The notes beneath the pieces were generated by a model. It did not search any database, was not told the origin of the DNA, and saw nothing but the letters and a program-made list of their open reading frames with translations. A DNA stretch of 64,000 bases from Bryum argenteum (lineage: Eukaryota; Streptophyta; Bryopsida; Bryales; Bryaceae): assembly GCA_037043015.1 (NCBI GenBank), contig CM073328.1, positions 9,273,495 through 9,337,494 of the forward strand, in the 5' to 3' direction. The position numbers and the translations under genes were made by a program. Shown one piece after another: positions 18,180 through 29,030 of the stretch (positions within the stretch are counted from its first letter, which is position 1; every line of letters begins with the position of its first letter).

Positions 18180-19696
18180 ATGGCGACCCCGTCCGTGGAC
18201 CGCGTAAGCTCCACCATCCGGGCGCTGCAATCCAAGACGCAGGACTTGCTGCAGGACTTCGACGGCACCGTGCTCTATGCCAAGCTCGTGGCGGAGGATC
18301 TGGAGAAGCACAATGATTCTGATTCCGTGCGCGAGCTTCAGGACGCCACGCTCGACATCCTCACTGCCTCCCACAACCTCCGCAACCACAGCAAGGCCCT
18401 CGACTCCATCTCCGCCTCCTATCAACCCTCCTCCGAGGTACCCCTCACTTCCCTTTCGCTCCTGGGAATATCAATTTGTTCAATATGTTCCGCTAGAATG
18501 GGCTTATTAATTTGATACAAATTTGGAGCCGAGTTTGCGAATTTGGTGTATAGGCGACGAATTTTAAGCAACTGCTGCGGGATCACGTGAAGGAGCTGGA
18601 AGAAGCATCGCCGTTCGATCCTGAGAAACATGATTTTCTCAAGCAGTTCAAGGAGGCTGTCTGGGTACACAACTTTCCGTTTATTTCCTCGAAGTTTGCA
18701 TAACAGAAGTGTGAGCTTAGGTAAATTAGGGTTTTGGACGTCGGTGTCTCACCGGGGAAATTCATCTTTTTAAGGCAGTGGAAGAAGAGAGGTTTGGTTT
18801 GTGCTTTAGTCACAAACTTATTTGTTATTTGTAGCAGGGAACGCAAGGGTGATGCTGATGCATGACAATGTGGAGAGTTCATATGAGAGGTGTCTTGTGT
18901 TCTATTGCATGCTGTCGAGCTTTTCGATTCCTGTGCTTCTGTCTAGGTACCGGGTTTCTAATATTTTTGACCATTTTGTTTGCGCCAGAAAGTGCACCAT
19001 GCAGGAGAGCCAATGCCCGGACAGGAACAGGAAGAGATTGTTGTTATGGGTGCCTCTCAAGCGATTCCCAATACAGCTTGCCCATTGAGTGGAAAGCCTG
19101 TGGATCAGCTCGAGAATCCCGTTCGCAGGTTAGATGCTCGCGCAGCGTACTATCGATTTCTTTGTCTATTTTATGTGCAAATGATACATTCATAATTAGG
19201 TGAGGATGAAATTCGTAATCTGTGAAAGATTTCTGACGAGTATTTGGGCTCGAACTGTGGTTTGGCTTTGGTCGCTACAGTCAAGGGTGCAGGCACATTT
19301 ATGAGCGCGATGCCGTTCTTGACTACGTAAGAAAACATCAAGCTGAAACGTCAATGAGAAGGCGCCACCGTCCAAATCCCTGCAGATGTGCTGCAGCTGG
19401 TGAGTCACCTCGCTGGTCAAGAATTTGCTGTATTGCTTCTTTTTTCCTGCGTTAAGTATGTCTTCATCAATACTATCCAGTTAAGTTTGATCCGTGATGT
19501 TTGTCGTTCGAGTGCAGGTTGCCCTGGCATCTTGGTTGAGGATCAGTTAATTTGTGATCGTTCGTTGAAAATACAAATTCAAGAGTATATGTTGCGGCAG
19601 CAGTCCAGCAATGTGGACGTTGTTGCTGATTGCACCTACATTGACGAAGATGATGTTACTCCGTTGAAAGCGTCTACTTCTCGCAGACAGTCATGA
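18180..19696 (+). CDS. MMS21: E3 SUMO ligase MMS21/NSE2 (SMC5/6 complex)
   Basis: Five exons (18180-18437, 18554-18664, 18989-19128, 19281-19399, 19518-19696) join in phase to give 268 residues. The helical N-terminus includes HNLRNHSKALDSISASYQP and FLKQFKEAVWKVHHAGEPMPG, which match the plant MMS21/HPY2 pattern I know. The SP-RING follows, with CPLSGKPV, GCRHIYERDAVLDYV and CRCAAAGCPG supplying the Cys/His ligands, then LICDRSLKIQIQEYM. The tail is acidic (YIDEDDVTPLK). The protein transfers SUMO within the SMC5/6 complex and acts in DNA repair and cell-cycle control in the nucleus. The segment RRRHRPNPCRC in exon 4 is longer and more basic than I recall for flowering plants. Confidence 0.9.
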
Positions 19697-21302
19697 GTGA
19701 CAACATTTAGAAGGCGGATTGTCTCTCTTGCCACTCCCATTTTGAATCTGAAGGGAGCAATAGTTCGACACAAGAAGTGAACTCCTGATTCTTTTGACTG
19801 GAGTATTTCACCTCTGGAGTTACGGTATGGACGAAGTCGATGGACGGAACCAAGTTTCTTGCTGCCTCTACAGAATGAGTCAGTTGTCAAGGTGGTGATG
19901 AAGACCTGGTCTGGCGGGTGTACAGGATATGTAGTCACTTTGTGCATAGAGAGTTCGTGCAGGAAATTCAGGCAAGCCAATCTTCGACAACACCATGAGG
20001 GTCAGCATCACTATATTTCGAATGGCATAGACTTTGTCATCATTTGACTCCGAGGAAAGTTCAGAAAGGGAACAATTAGAAAGGGTCCTGGCATATACTC
20101 TCAACCCATTTCTTTCTTCGAACATCTGTAAAAACTTGCTCCACTTTGCAACTCAGAAACTTACAGGAACAATTGATGTTTTGAAGTGCGTCCTTCTACT
20201 TTCAGGATATACAAATGTAGGGTCACCGCTAGTGATCACTGAGATAAATGCATGTTTTAATGCAGATTGTTTATTTTAACCGTACAAAAATGTCAGCTTC
20301 TGTAATTATCGTTGAGATTTACAAATTCATCAATTACTCAACTTTGATTGCATTTGAAGACCACCCCCATACAATAACAAGCTGTTTACTCATAAGTGTA
20401 CGATTTCGAAAGATTATAAATTCTCAAAGAGTTCTGGCGGCTGATTCGAATGAACATGATTGCTTTAGGTCTTCATGCTTATCCCACAAAGGCAAGCGAA
20501 TACAAGATTGAACAACTACCGATAGCTGAAATGTATTTCAAACTTCGCTTTATTCTTACGAAGGCACGATCTCACATTTTTGAGCAGATTCGAGGCCTTA
20601 GCATAAAATAATATCTTCTTGTAACACACCAACCCTTGTTTTCCTTCTGCAGACACATAAGAATGTTCATAAAAGGCAACAAAGCAAAAACTCATGTACA
20701 TTCAAAGCAATTCTCAGAATCCTTCGTTAAACTGAGGTTTTATTGCCACAGAAGACCCGAGTGGGACTTGGGACTTGGGACTTCGACTTTGAGAGGGGAC
20801 TTGCCGTCAGTCGGTCTTCCGGAAGCTTCCGTTGTCGTATACGTTGCTCCTCTCTACCTCCCTTGCAACTTGCCTCGCAGGAGGCTCCTCGATTTCAGAG
20901 TCTGGCGTCAAATCTCTCGCCCTTGCTGCGGTTCTCTCATCCCTACCGCCAGGTTCGAAATTGCACTGCTCATCTTTTCTTGTCCCTCAAGTCTTACACG
21001 GTAAAATCCCGTTGCAGGGGTACCAGGGGTTTAGCGCTCGCTCTCTTCTCCAATTCGCCGCTTCTTATACTCGCCGTCTCGCTCATCACCTGTCTTTTGC
21101 AATCGTCACATCTTCTGTGGGCTCCAATCTGCTCAACTGACTTTTTACCCGATTTTAGGGTTTTTTTTCGGGTGTTCAGGGTTTTAGCCCTTGCCTCTCC
21201 CACTCACAATTTCTGAATTTTGCGTTTCGATCCTCGATTTTCTTCTAGGTTTTGGGCGACGAGGGGCTCTTAACGGAAGTGGAATTGGGAAGGGTGGTCG
21301 AT
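19697..21302. other. Intergenic, including the probable leader of the next gene
   Basis: I see no gene. From about 20740 the sequence turns C/T-rich with short open frames, as expected for the promoter and 5' leader of the small gene that starts at 21303. Confidence 0.45.
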
Positions 21303-22226
21303 ATGGCGGGTCGCGGCGGCAATTTCATTGCACGCGTGTTGCAGTATGTTGTCAACGAGCTGCTTGTGGATCGACTTGCGAATAAGTGAGTGAATTCTAA
21401 ATTTATGCAAGAATCATTTTGTTGATCGAGGCTTGGCCACTTGGAGGTCAATTTTGTTCGTGAATTCTTGCGTCGGTGTATTTCATTCCCCTGGCGTTTC
21501 GTTTTCTAACTTACGTTTCTTTGATTCTGGCAGTCAATCGTTTCAAAGGTTTGCTGTGAGATCTTCAAAAGCTATTGAAGAAATGACTCAGAAAGGTGAA
21601 TACTTCAACTTCATTGTTTAGTTTCTACTCTGTACATTCCGTTCATTTTGCAAATGCATCTCCACGCAGCTTCCGGTCGATACTACATTCCCTATCCTCA
21701 TTTTCTCTTTAAATTCCTTGAGTCCTTATAGCTTGAAGCAACTTGTTTTGGTACCGCAAGGAGCTCGGTGCCTGTATTTTCGGTAATTTAATATCTCTCT
21801 GTTGTGTTTCGTTTACAGGGGTACAAACAAAGGAAGAGTTGACTAATCAGCTGAAGAGTTACTCGGAAATGTTCGGACAAGAGGTGAGTTAGCTGCTTTT
21901 GGACGTTACACTTGTGCAAATCTATATGTCATAGCCTCGTTTTTGATTGGTGTTGTGTATCCTCTAGCACCTCCTGATCAATGCTGTATCGTAATGGATC
22001 TCAGTTTCTTCCAAAGCATATTTAAAAGCATCTAGAATATGCTTTCCTCTTTCTTCAAGCATCCTGAATAAGAACCAATCATGGTAATATTGTGGTATTA
22101 AAAGTCTGCTTAACGATGTTGTATTCTGGGTATGATTGAAGCTTCGAATGGAAGTGGATCTGATGATGATGTCTCTGTACTTCGCAGATAGAGAAGCAGT
22201 TGAAGGATCAAAATAAAAAGAGATGA
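21303..22226 (+). CDS. Small plant protein, 82 residues, function unknown
   Basis: Four exons (21303-21385, 21534-21595, 21819-21883, 22188-22226) join in phase. The start MAGRGGNFIARVLQYVVNEL is hydrophobic and amphipathic, followed by NNQSFQRFAVRSSKAIEEMT, then a charged helix ending EKQLKDQNKKR. The pattern resembles a short plant protein family without a named function. I cannot give a symbol. The N-terminal helix could associate with a membrane or act as an organelle-targeting segment (inference). Four clean splice junctions for so small a product argue that it is a real gene. Confidence 0.7.
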
Positions 22227-23730
22227 TAAGGATGAGAAGGAATCAGCTTCACAGCACACATTCTCTTCCACATACCTTCGGTTTTCTTGGGCTTCCTCAT
22301 GGCCTCGAGGTTTTTCCTTGGACAGGGTTCCTGTCAACGTGGGCGCATGGTATCCTATACTGGATATAAGAAAGTTTCTATTTTTGGTCCACAAGCTCTA
22401 TGCAGCAATTGAGTTCACGAATTACTTGTGTAAAATAATAGAGGATATAGCGGGTTTCGTCATCAGTTGAGAGTTCTAGAAGCATGAAAGTAGCACTCAC
22501 GAACGTTACTCACTTGTGACAAATGACAATAAAGAGTTTTATATTGAGTGACGAGTTTGAGATGGATTTTTGCGTATACTGTATTCACATGGTTTCATTA
22601 GTTACATAGCATGTAATCAATTGAAGTGCATTTACTTGGAAGTACTTACATCTCAGTGGATAAAGTCTTTTATTTCGACATTTCTACTCTGACTTTTGGC
22701 TTCCTGAGTCTTTTCGGATCTTTTCCAGCAGTGTTGTGTGTGTTTGAAAAAAATTCTGTCTCGAGTGGAGAAACTCTAATTTTCTAAGAATCCTGCAGGC
22801 TGGTAATTGACATCAGAGTTCAATGTACGGGAACAAGCACTCTATACTCAACCGGGTTGCTCTGTGGATCGTCAATTGGAACCACCAGCCTAAGTAGACT
22901 ATCATTTGGCAGTACCTATCTATGTCGGAGATTCTTGTTACTTTGAAAGCTGATAGATTTTCAGAATTAGCTCTCATATTCTGATTCTGAATTTCAGAAT
23001 CAGCTCTCATAGCTGATATGAAGGTTGCGCGCTGGGAGGCAGATAGTGCAGGTTACCTGTACAAGATGATTGCGGTAGCTGCATGAATTTTAGGTCGGCT
23101 TTGTCTGGGGACAAATGCTGTCCCCTTGATCCAGGCCTTCCTAATCATCATTGTCACCAACGCTCGGAGATCGCTTCCATATGTACAGCGAAAGGGAATC
23201 GTGGTTCTTCCTTTCTAAGTTTTCGTATTCAGTAGTCCCCAAAAGCTAAAGGTCGAATGACTGTGAGCTAGTGGTGCAGATCACAGTCCGCACAGGCCAC
23301 TGGCAGGGACGATGTGGCGTTACCGTGGGTGTTGCCGGGGGTGTCACCGAGTGTGGTCGGCTCTGATCTGCACCGAGGGCATTTGGATCTTTTGTGCCCT
23401 CAATTGGCGAGCTAGACTTGCTAGCATCTGAAGTTACAGTTGCCTCGGCGAGGGACTCTTGGGCTAAATCATTCGCAGATGCAGGGCTCAGCTCCATTGT
23501 ACTTTTAGCTTGCTCCAATTCTCGGAGTTGATGAAGCCCTTTCTCGGTGGCCTGCGAAGGAATACCACGTTCAGCAGTAATCTTATGATTCATTATAGCA
23601 GAAATGAGTATCACCGCAAAAGTTCTCCTTGGTACCAAGGCAATTGAGGCGTCAGTTAGCTTCTTTTACTTTCGCGTCGAAGTGATGAATTTTTGTCTAG
23701 AAGGCGTATTCAAAATTCTACAAGTGCACA
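22227..23730. other. Intergenic or 3' regions of converging genes
   Basis: No firm gene. A - strand open frame (23246-23638) is Ser/Thr/Pro/Ala-rich and lies downstream of the stop of the winged-helix gene. It could be an alternative last exon, since TTCGCAG ends just before its segment ATEKGLHQLRELEQ, or chance. Confidence 0.35.
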
Positions 23731-23850
23731 GCTTCATATCGAGATTACTAAGCGATTATCAAGAGAGAGTCGAGTACCACATATTGGTAAGCTTCATATC
23801 GAGATTACTAAGAGATTATCAAGAGAGAGTCGAGTACCACATATTGATAA
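23731..23850. repeat. 60-bp tandem duplication over a stop codon
   Basis: Two adjacent 60-bp units, 23731-23790 and 23791-23850, differ at two positions. They cover the C-terminus and stop of the - strand gene. The upstream unit (in gene direction) supplies the stop and the second unit falls in the 3' untranslated region. Confidence 0.92.
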
Positions 23851-26175
23851 GCTCGACCTCTGCCTCCATTACCTAAGCGCGTGAGTTTTTTCTCTGTAAG
23901 CAGCCTGAATCATATCCAGAGAGCAACAACAGCTCAGAATAAGGAAAGGTCGAGCAAGAACGAAATGGACACAGTCAGATGCGTGCTCTCCTTGTTCGAC
24001 GCAAGAGTCATAAATGAACGTGACAACACCTATTCAGCAATCGCATAATAATTGCAACAAAAGCTCTTCGGACGAACGTCCACGGTTGCAGCTCAAAACC
24101 TTCGTTCAACTACTTCAGGAAAACGTCCATAGTTGAGGTATCAAAAATGCAAAATATGAATGCCATGCCTTGGCTGTTGATGGCTGTATATCTGAGTTTT
24201 TGACATGGTTGCTGAGTGAGTGTAGCTTACAGTCTTAATGCCTTGCTGGTGTCGGGGTTATTGCCCAAAGCTTGACGTATGAGCTTTTCAGGGACAGTCA
24301 TCTCTCCGACATACCGTAGTATTTGGTGAGTAAAACGCTCCGTCCGCCTCAATCCTTTGTAAACTCTTTTCTTCGTGTTACAAAGGTGATGCAGGGCTTT
24401 CGAGACCCTCTCAAGGGTCATTGGTTTTTGGACTGACCGAACCTGAATAATTTTCGTTGACTTGCGGTCCGGATAATTGCCTTCGTGGAACAGATCTTCA
24501 GCAGAGGAAACTGTGGTAGTACCAGACGTGACCATACGCCCACTTATTTGATTCGTGTTTGTCAAATTGCAGTCTGGAATAGTGCGGGAAGAATACTCAT
24601 TGCACTTTGATAGACGAATTTTCTCTTGAATTTCAGCGGCGCCGTGGATCGAAGCCGGTGATATTTTTCGGGGGGTACGAAGTTTTCGCACAACCTGCAT
24701 GCGAGCCATTTCGGTTGGTTGATCATTCTCCAATCAACTACTGGATCTAACACCTCCTCATTTTTTCATCAACGAGTATATTAGGAAATGGACTCGACTG
24801 CTTGTGTGAACTTTCCAATACTACATTGATAGGCTGCTCACCTTGTACGTGTTTTCGTTCGGGGAAAGAGCAGTTTGATTAGAGAAAGTCTTTAAGAGCT
24901 TTTCAGTGTAGGACTCCTTGCAGTGAAGATCATTTCCAGTCTTCTTTGCGGACGCCGAACTCTTTCCCCAGAGTCTTTTATTGAAGCACTCCTGGCATCA
25001 GAACAAGTCATACATGGCAAATCAATCATTGCCCAAGAACTGTGCTGATTACAGCAGTTCTAGCTACCTTGAAGTTGCAAAGATCGTGCAAGGTACACTT
25101 TTCAAAGATCGGATGATGTTCAATTCCACTGAATGGTTGAAGAGTTCAAACTGAAACATGCAAAGGAAAATGCACTTGAGATTGGATCTTGTTCCACTTC
25201 ACCTTGTAGGCATCGGATTTCGAGCGTTTTGGAGTTGAAACCGTCGATCGCACATGCGTGTACTTCAAACCGCAACTAACATCTGCAAGGAGCGATAGTG
25301 CCTCAACTATGCAGACCTTTCCATAACCTTTTGAGGTGATTGAGCGTCTTGAGTTGTAAAAGACTCCAGTTCCTGGTGCCAAGCGTCCAGGTGAGCAATT
25401 CTTACTCTCTGATACATACGGGGGGAGTCTGAACTTTAAGGCCAACTTAGGAGGATAGGAGGATGGAGCGATAGTGAAGTGGTTATTGATCTGACGCTGA
25501 ATATGCTCCTCTGCAATCAAATGTCCTCCGACGGCGTCGTTCAGTATTTCCACCCGCTTTGAGTTTTCAGTAGTGCAAACTGCCCTCTCTGCATGATCCT
25601 CAAGGTCGACACGTTTACTCAGACCTGGAGGTTTAATCACGCAGACCTGTGTTGCATTGAAAGGGAAAGAAGTATTTGGAAGGAAACTGCAGGCATAGGA
25701 AAGGCTTGATACTTCGGAGCCTGCTATCAGACTTTTGTCAGCAGATACAATATTCTCCTTCACTGCGTAAGTTCCTGCTCACATGAAGTGTCTGTTTAGC
25801 TGCGCAATGATTTTATACCACACTGTATCTAAACCGTCCTTTTATCAGACATTCCAAGAATTCGTGAAACACCTCAACCAAAGAATAATCTTCTAACTAT
25901 CTCAGTTCATATTTCAGTTGTGGAGCTCGTCCTACACTGATAGTCCACTGTGCCACTTAACTTCCGTTTACAGTCACAATTATGTGCTCATAGGGTATGT
26001 GAATGGCCGAATGTACACTAATACATCCTTCACATGATCACTTAGCCAGGGTCTTACTTTTGACATCTTCGGTGTCGGGCATCTTATCCTCCGCTATACC
26101 TCCAGGTTCAACAACCCTGCGATACGAGCTTAAGCTTTCAGATCGCTTACTTTCAGAATGAGTGATAGTCCTCAA
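23808..26175 (-). CDS. Protein with C-terminal winged-helix-like domain, N-terminus incomplete
   Basis: Exons 26058-26175, 25203-25762, 24842-24991, 24231-24727 and 23808-23904 (read on the - strand) join in phase to 473 residues. The C-terminal 100 residues look like a helix-turn-helix fold with a wing: MTLERVSKALHHLCNTKKRV, then VPEKLIRQALGNNPDTSKAL across the splice site, then RLGNGGRGRAYQYVV. The Gly-rich loop before YQYVV is the putative wing. The remainder is polar and low in conservation signals (KFRLPPYVSESKNCSPGR). It may be a DNA-binding or chromatin protein (inference). I do not know the family name. More 5' exons probably exist: an open stretch with SMSYGEASTYLKKLTQFDKKA lies at 26319-26513, but I could not fix its junctions. 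Confidence 0.65.
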
Positions 26176-27171
26176 CTAAATCCAATCAAAATTTATGCCG
26201 CAAACATTCAAGCTTAATATCTATCCTAATTAAATCAAGTGTCCCGAATGCATTCATCCATAGCAACTTCAACGCTGTAGACAGAAACTTTGCATCATCT
26301 CAATCGCCGTTGAGGATTTCATAGATACTCAAGAAAATCCTCAGAAAATACAGCGACTTTATCGTGTTCTAGGTGAAGACAATAGAATACCACACATGTT
26401 TTACACGACTGACGAATATAAGAAAATTTATTGATTGCCTTCTTATCGAATTGTGTGAGTTTCTTCAGATAAGTAGAGGCTTCGCCATATGACATGCTCC
26501 CGAGTCGCTGCACGTACGGTATACTTATCTAGATGGCTCAAATACAGGCTTCCTGGTTAGAGGCACTAACAAAGTCGAGGCGCTGCACGTTCTCATCTGC
26601 TAAAGTTATGTTATCACAGGGAGACTGATTATATGTTCAAGGAGAGGGGATCGAATTCAAACATACATCTTCACCTCCGTAGCTGCAACAAAATCTCCTC
26701 AACGCTGCATTCAATTCTCTAAGTTCTAGCTGATGTACCAATTTAAGCTTTTTCCGCATTACAGATCGGGGTGAAGGAATTTCCTTGACCGCGACTAGAA
26801 ATCAGAATTGGCGCTAGAACCTGGACATTGACGGCTTCGAATTATTCAAAATATTTCGAATTCAAATTGCTTCGAGGGCGGGGTCGTGCACATGACATTC
26901 GTGAACATGTCGCTCGCGTTCACTATTCATCTATCTTTCATCCTCCTCATGCCTCCCCCTTCCTTCATCCGTCTCCTATCTTTGGGCCGATTATTCGTTT
27001 TAGACAGCCAAAAGCGTTTTATCTTCATATTACCGCATTTGTAAATGACTTGAAATATGAAGGTTTTTTTTTTTATCACACATCACATATTGTGATATTA
27101 CAGAGAAAAGTGTGTTACATATTTTCTACCTTTTGGTTGAAGGGCAAGGTTGGTGGAAAATATTTACCCCT
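26176..27171. other. Upstream region of the winged-helix gene
   Basis: This contains a possible - strand exon at about 26420-26513 (SYGEASTYLKKL). The phrase ACGTGCAGCG is repeated at about 26507-26516 and 26581-26590 (- strand). Otherwise no gene is seen. Confidence 0.35.
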
Positions 27172-27175
27172 TTAA

Positions 27176-28147
27176 CCCCTAAACGTCCCCAATGTCGTTT
27201 TTCTACATTTTGGATGGAGGGCAGAAACTTCGAATAGCCATATCTTCTTCATCCGAGGTCCATTTTGGATGAAATCACTTGGGTTAGGTTCCAAATCAAG
27301 TCTAGTTTGTGTTGTAAATTTTGCAAACCCATACAATAAAGTATGAATTAATGAAATGCACTTTAGTGAAAACAACTCTTGTTTTTGGGTTTCCAAGCAT
27401 GGGGCATGTATTACCATTGCAAGCCAATTATGTGAAACTAAAAATAGTTTTTAATGATTTTTTTTTTCATGGTCATGATCTTAAGGTGATTCTTAACAAC
27501 TTTGTAGTGAGAAGTTTTTTGATCCAAATGATTTTGCTATTGGCTTTGCAATGATGTTTTGTCAACAGAAAAAGTGAGAAAATGGATGATATTTGAGGAG
27601 CTATATCTCCCTCATCCACCGTTGGATTTCGACTTAATTTTTGGGATGGCCTCCAATTAGACTTTAGTCTAAGTGGTAGAAACTTTAACAAGATCGAAGA
27701 TGTTTTGAAGATAAGGCATGAAATTGAATGCAAAGGGTCCAATTTTGTACTATTTTTCCTTTGTAAAATTTTTGGCAGTTTTTACCATTGCATGGCTTTT
27801 ATTTGAGCCAAGAAATTTTTTTGATGAATTTTTGTTGGGTAAAGGACTTATTAAGATGAAGGTGAACATCTTTCTAGTTGGTGATTTTTTCATTGCAATA
27901 GGTATATTGGTAGCATTTCAACCTCAAAGTGAAAATGAAGAAATTTTGCAGTTTGTTTTTAGTATTAATATGTTATGATTTCTCGATCTATAAGGCCTCA
28001 TGACTCAAATTTTGGTCCACATGATCTTCGATAAGTCCATTACAAGTTTGTACGGTTGAGATCTTAATAGCTTCTCTTCATTTTTATCTATGACGAATTC
28101 TATGGAAATGTGCTTTTCTGCTAAAAGTAGGCTAGGACGTTTAGGGG
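27176..28147. mobile_element. Non-autonomous piggyBac element, 972 bp
   Basis: The ends CCCCTAAACGTCC (27176-27188) and GGACGTTTAGGGG (28135-28147) match the large piggyBac for 13 bp, and TTAA flanks both sides (27172-27175 and 28148-28151). No transposase is encoded. The left subterminal AATGTCG-T5-CTACATT resembles the palindrome of the large element. It could be moved in trans by a related transposase (inference). Confidence 0.88.
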
Positions 28148-28318
28148 TTAACAACTAAGCCCTTTCAAGTCACTCAAAATTCACCACACACCTTGTTTTA
28201 CAACATTGAAATGATTGGTACGAGTATTTGAGATTCTAACCTTCAATTTAAAATTTTAGAATTTAATTACCTATCTTATTTGTATAATTCAAATATGGGA
28301 AAAAACGAAATTTACTTA

Positions 28319-28579
28319 CCCCTAAAGGTCCAAGAAAGCGGAAATCACTTTTTGGAATTTCCGCAGGGAGAAAATTCAGCCAACTTTGACCATTATAATC
28401 TCAAAATTGGAGAAAATTTAACGGTTTGAATTTGACATTCGAGAAAAGGGTCAAGTTAACTTCAAGATCCTACGGTTGGATCTTCTAATCAGTGCTTAGA
28501 TTGAGTTTCTTTGCACCTAATGTAGAAGAAGGTTTCTTTTTGATAATTTAAACAATTTTGTATCAAGGACCTTTAGAGG
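28319..28579. mobile_element. Degenerate short piggyBac-like element, 261 bp
   Basis: The ends CCCCTAAAGGTCC and GGACCTTTAGAGG agree at 12 of 13 positions as inverted repeats. TTAA follows at 28580-28583, while the left flank is only TTA. A perfect 8-bp palindrome arm, GCGGAAAT / ATTTCCGC, lies just inside the left end (28338-28364). Related to but distinct from the other two elements. Confidence 0.65.
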
Positions 28580-28659
28580 TTAACAAGATCATAAGTTTTG
28601 ATTACCTTGTATTTGGATGTTGGCTACAACGATCAAGGAGGGATTTCAGTCTTTAAGGC

Positions 28660-29030
28660 CCAAATCACTAGATAGATAGAAACTCCGGTCCCTTTCTAAG
28701 GGGCTGAGATTAATGAAGTGTTCTTTTGTAATGCTAATAACCCGATGCCCACATGACAAGGGGAAAATGGGACAATATTACTTCCTTCTTTTGAGGGTGG
28801 ACACTATAACTACGCTAGTTTCTAGTTAGTGACTAGTGCCTTTGAGATACTTGACATAGTATCCCCCAAAGGGCTTTGAGGTACCCATACAACAAGGTCC
28901 AAGGATGCCTTACCATAGTTGGGTGGACTATGGTGGTGGGCACCACATCGGCATGGGGAATGAGACCCACGACCTCCTCATTGGGGGCCATGAGCCCGAG
29001 TCACTAATCCAAGGCCTATGGTGCCGTACC
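28660..29030 (-). mobile_element. tRNA-type SINE, copy 1 (reverse orientation)
   Basis: Reads as a diverged reverse copy of 45530-45912. Shared phrases (- strand) include GGAGGTCGTGGGT, the internal promoter-like GTGGGTCTCATTCC (box B-like), GGGTACCTCAAAGCCCTTTG and the tail AGTTTCTATCTATC. No protein is encoded. Confidence 0.7.

Noticed and set aside
23246..23638. Extra last exon of the winged-helix gene
   Set aside because: The winged-helix frame already has a clear stop at 23808. The downstream frame is low-complexity and unsupported.
26319..26513. Sin3-type paired amphipathic helix exon (SYGEASTYLKKL)
   Set aside because: The likeness is short and I could not find junctions linking it to the downstream gene.
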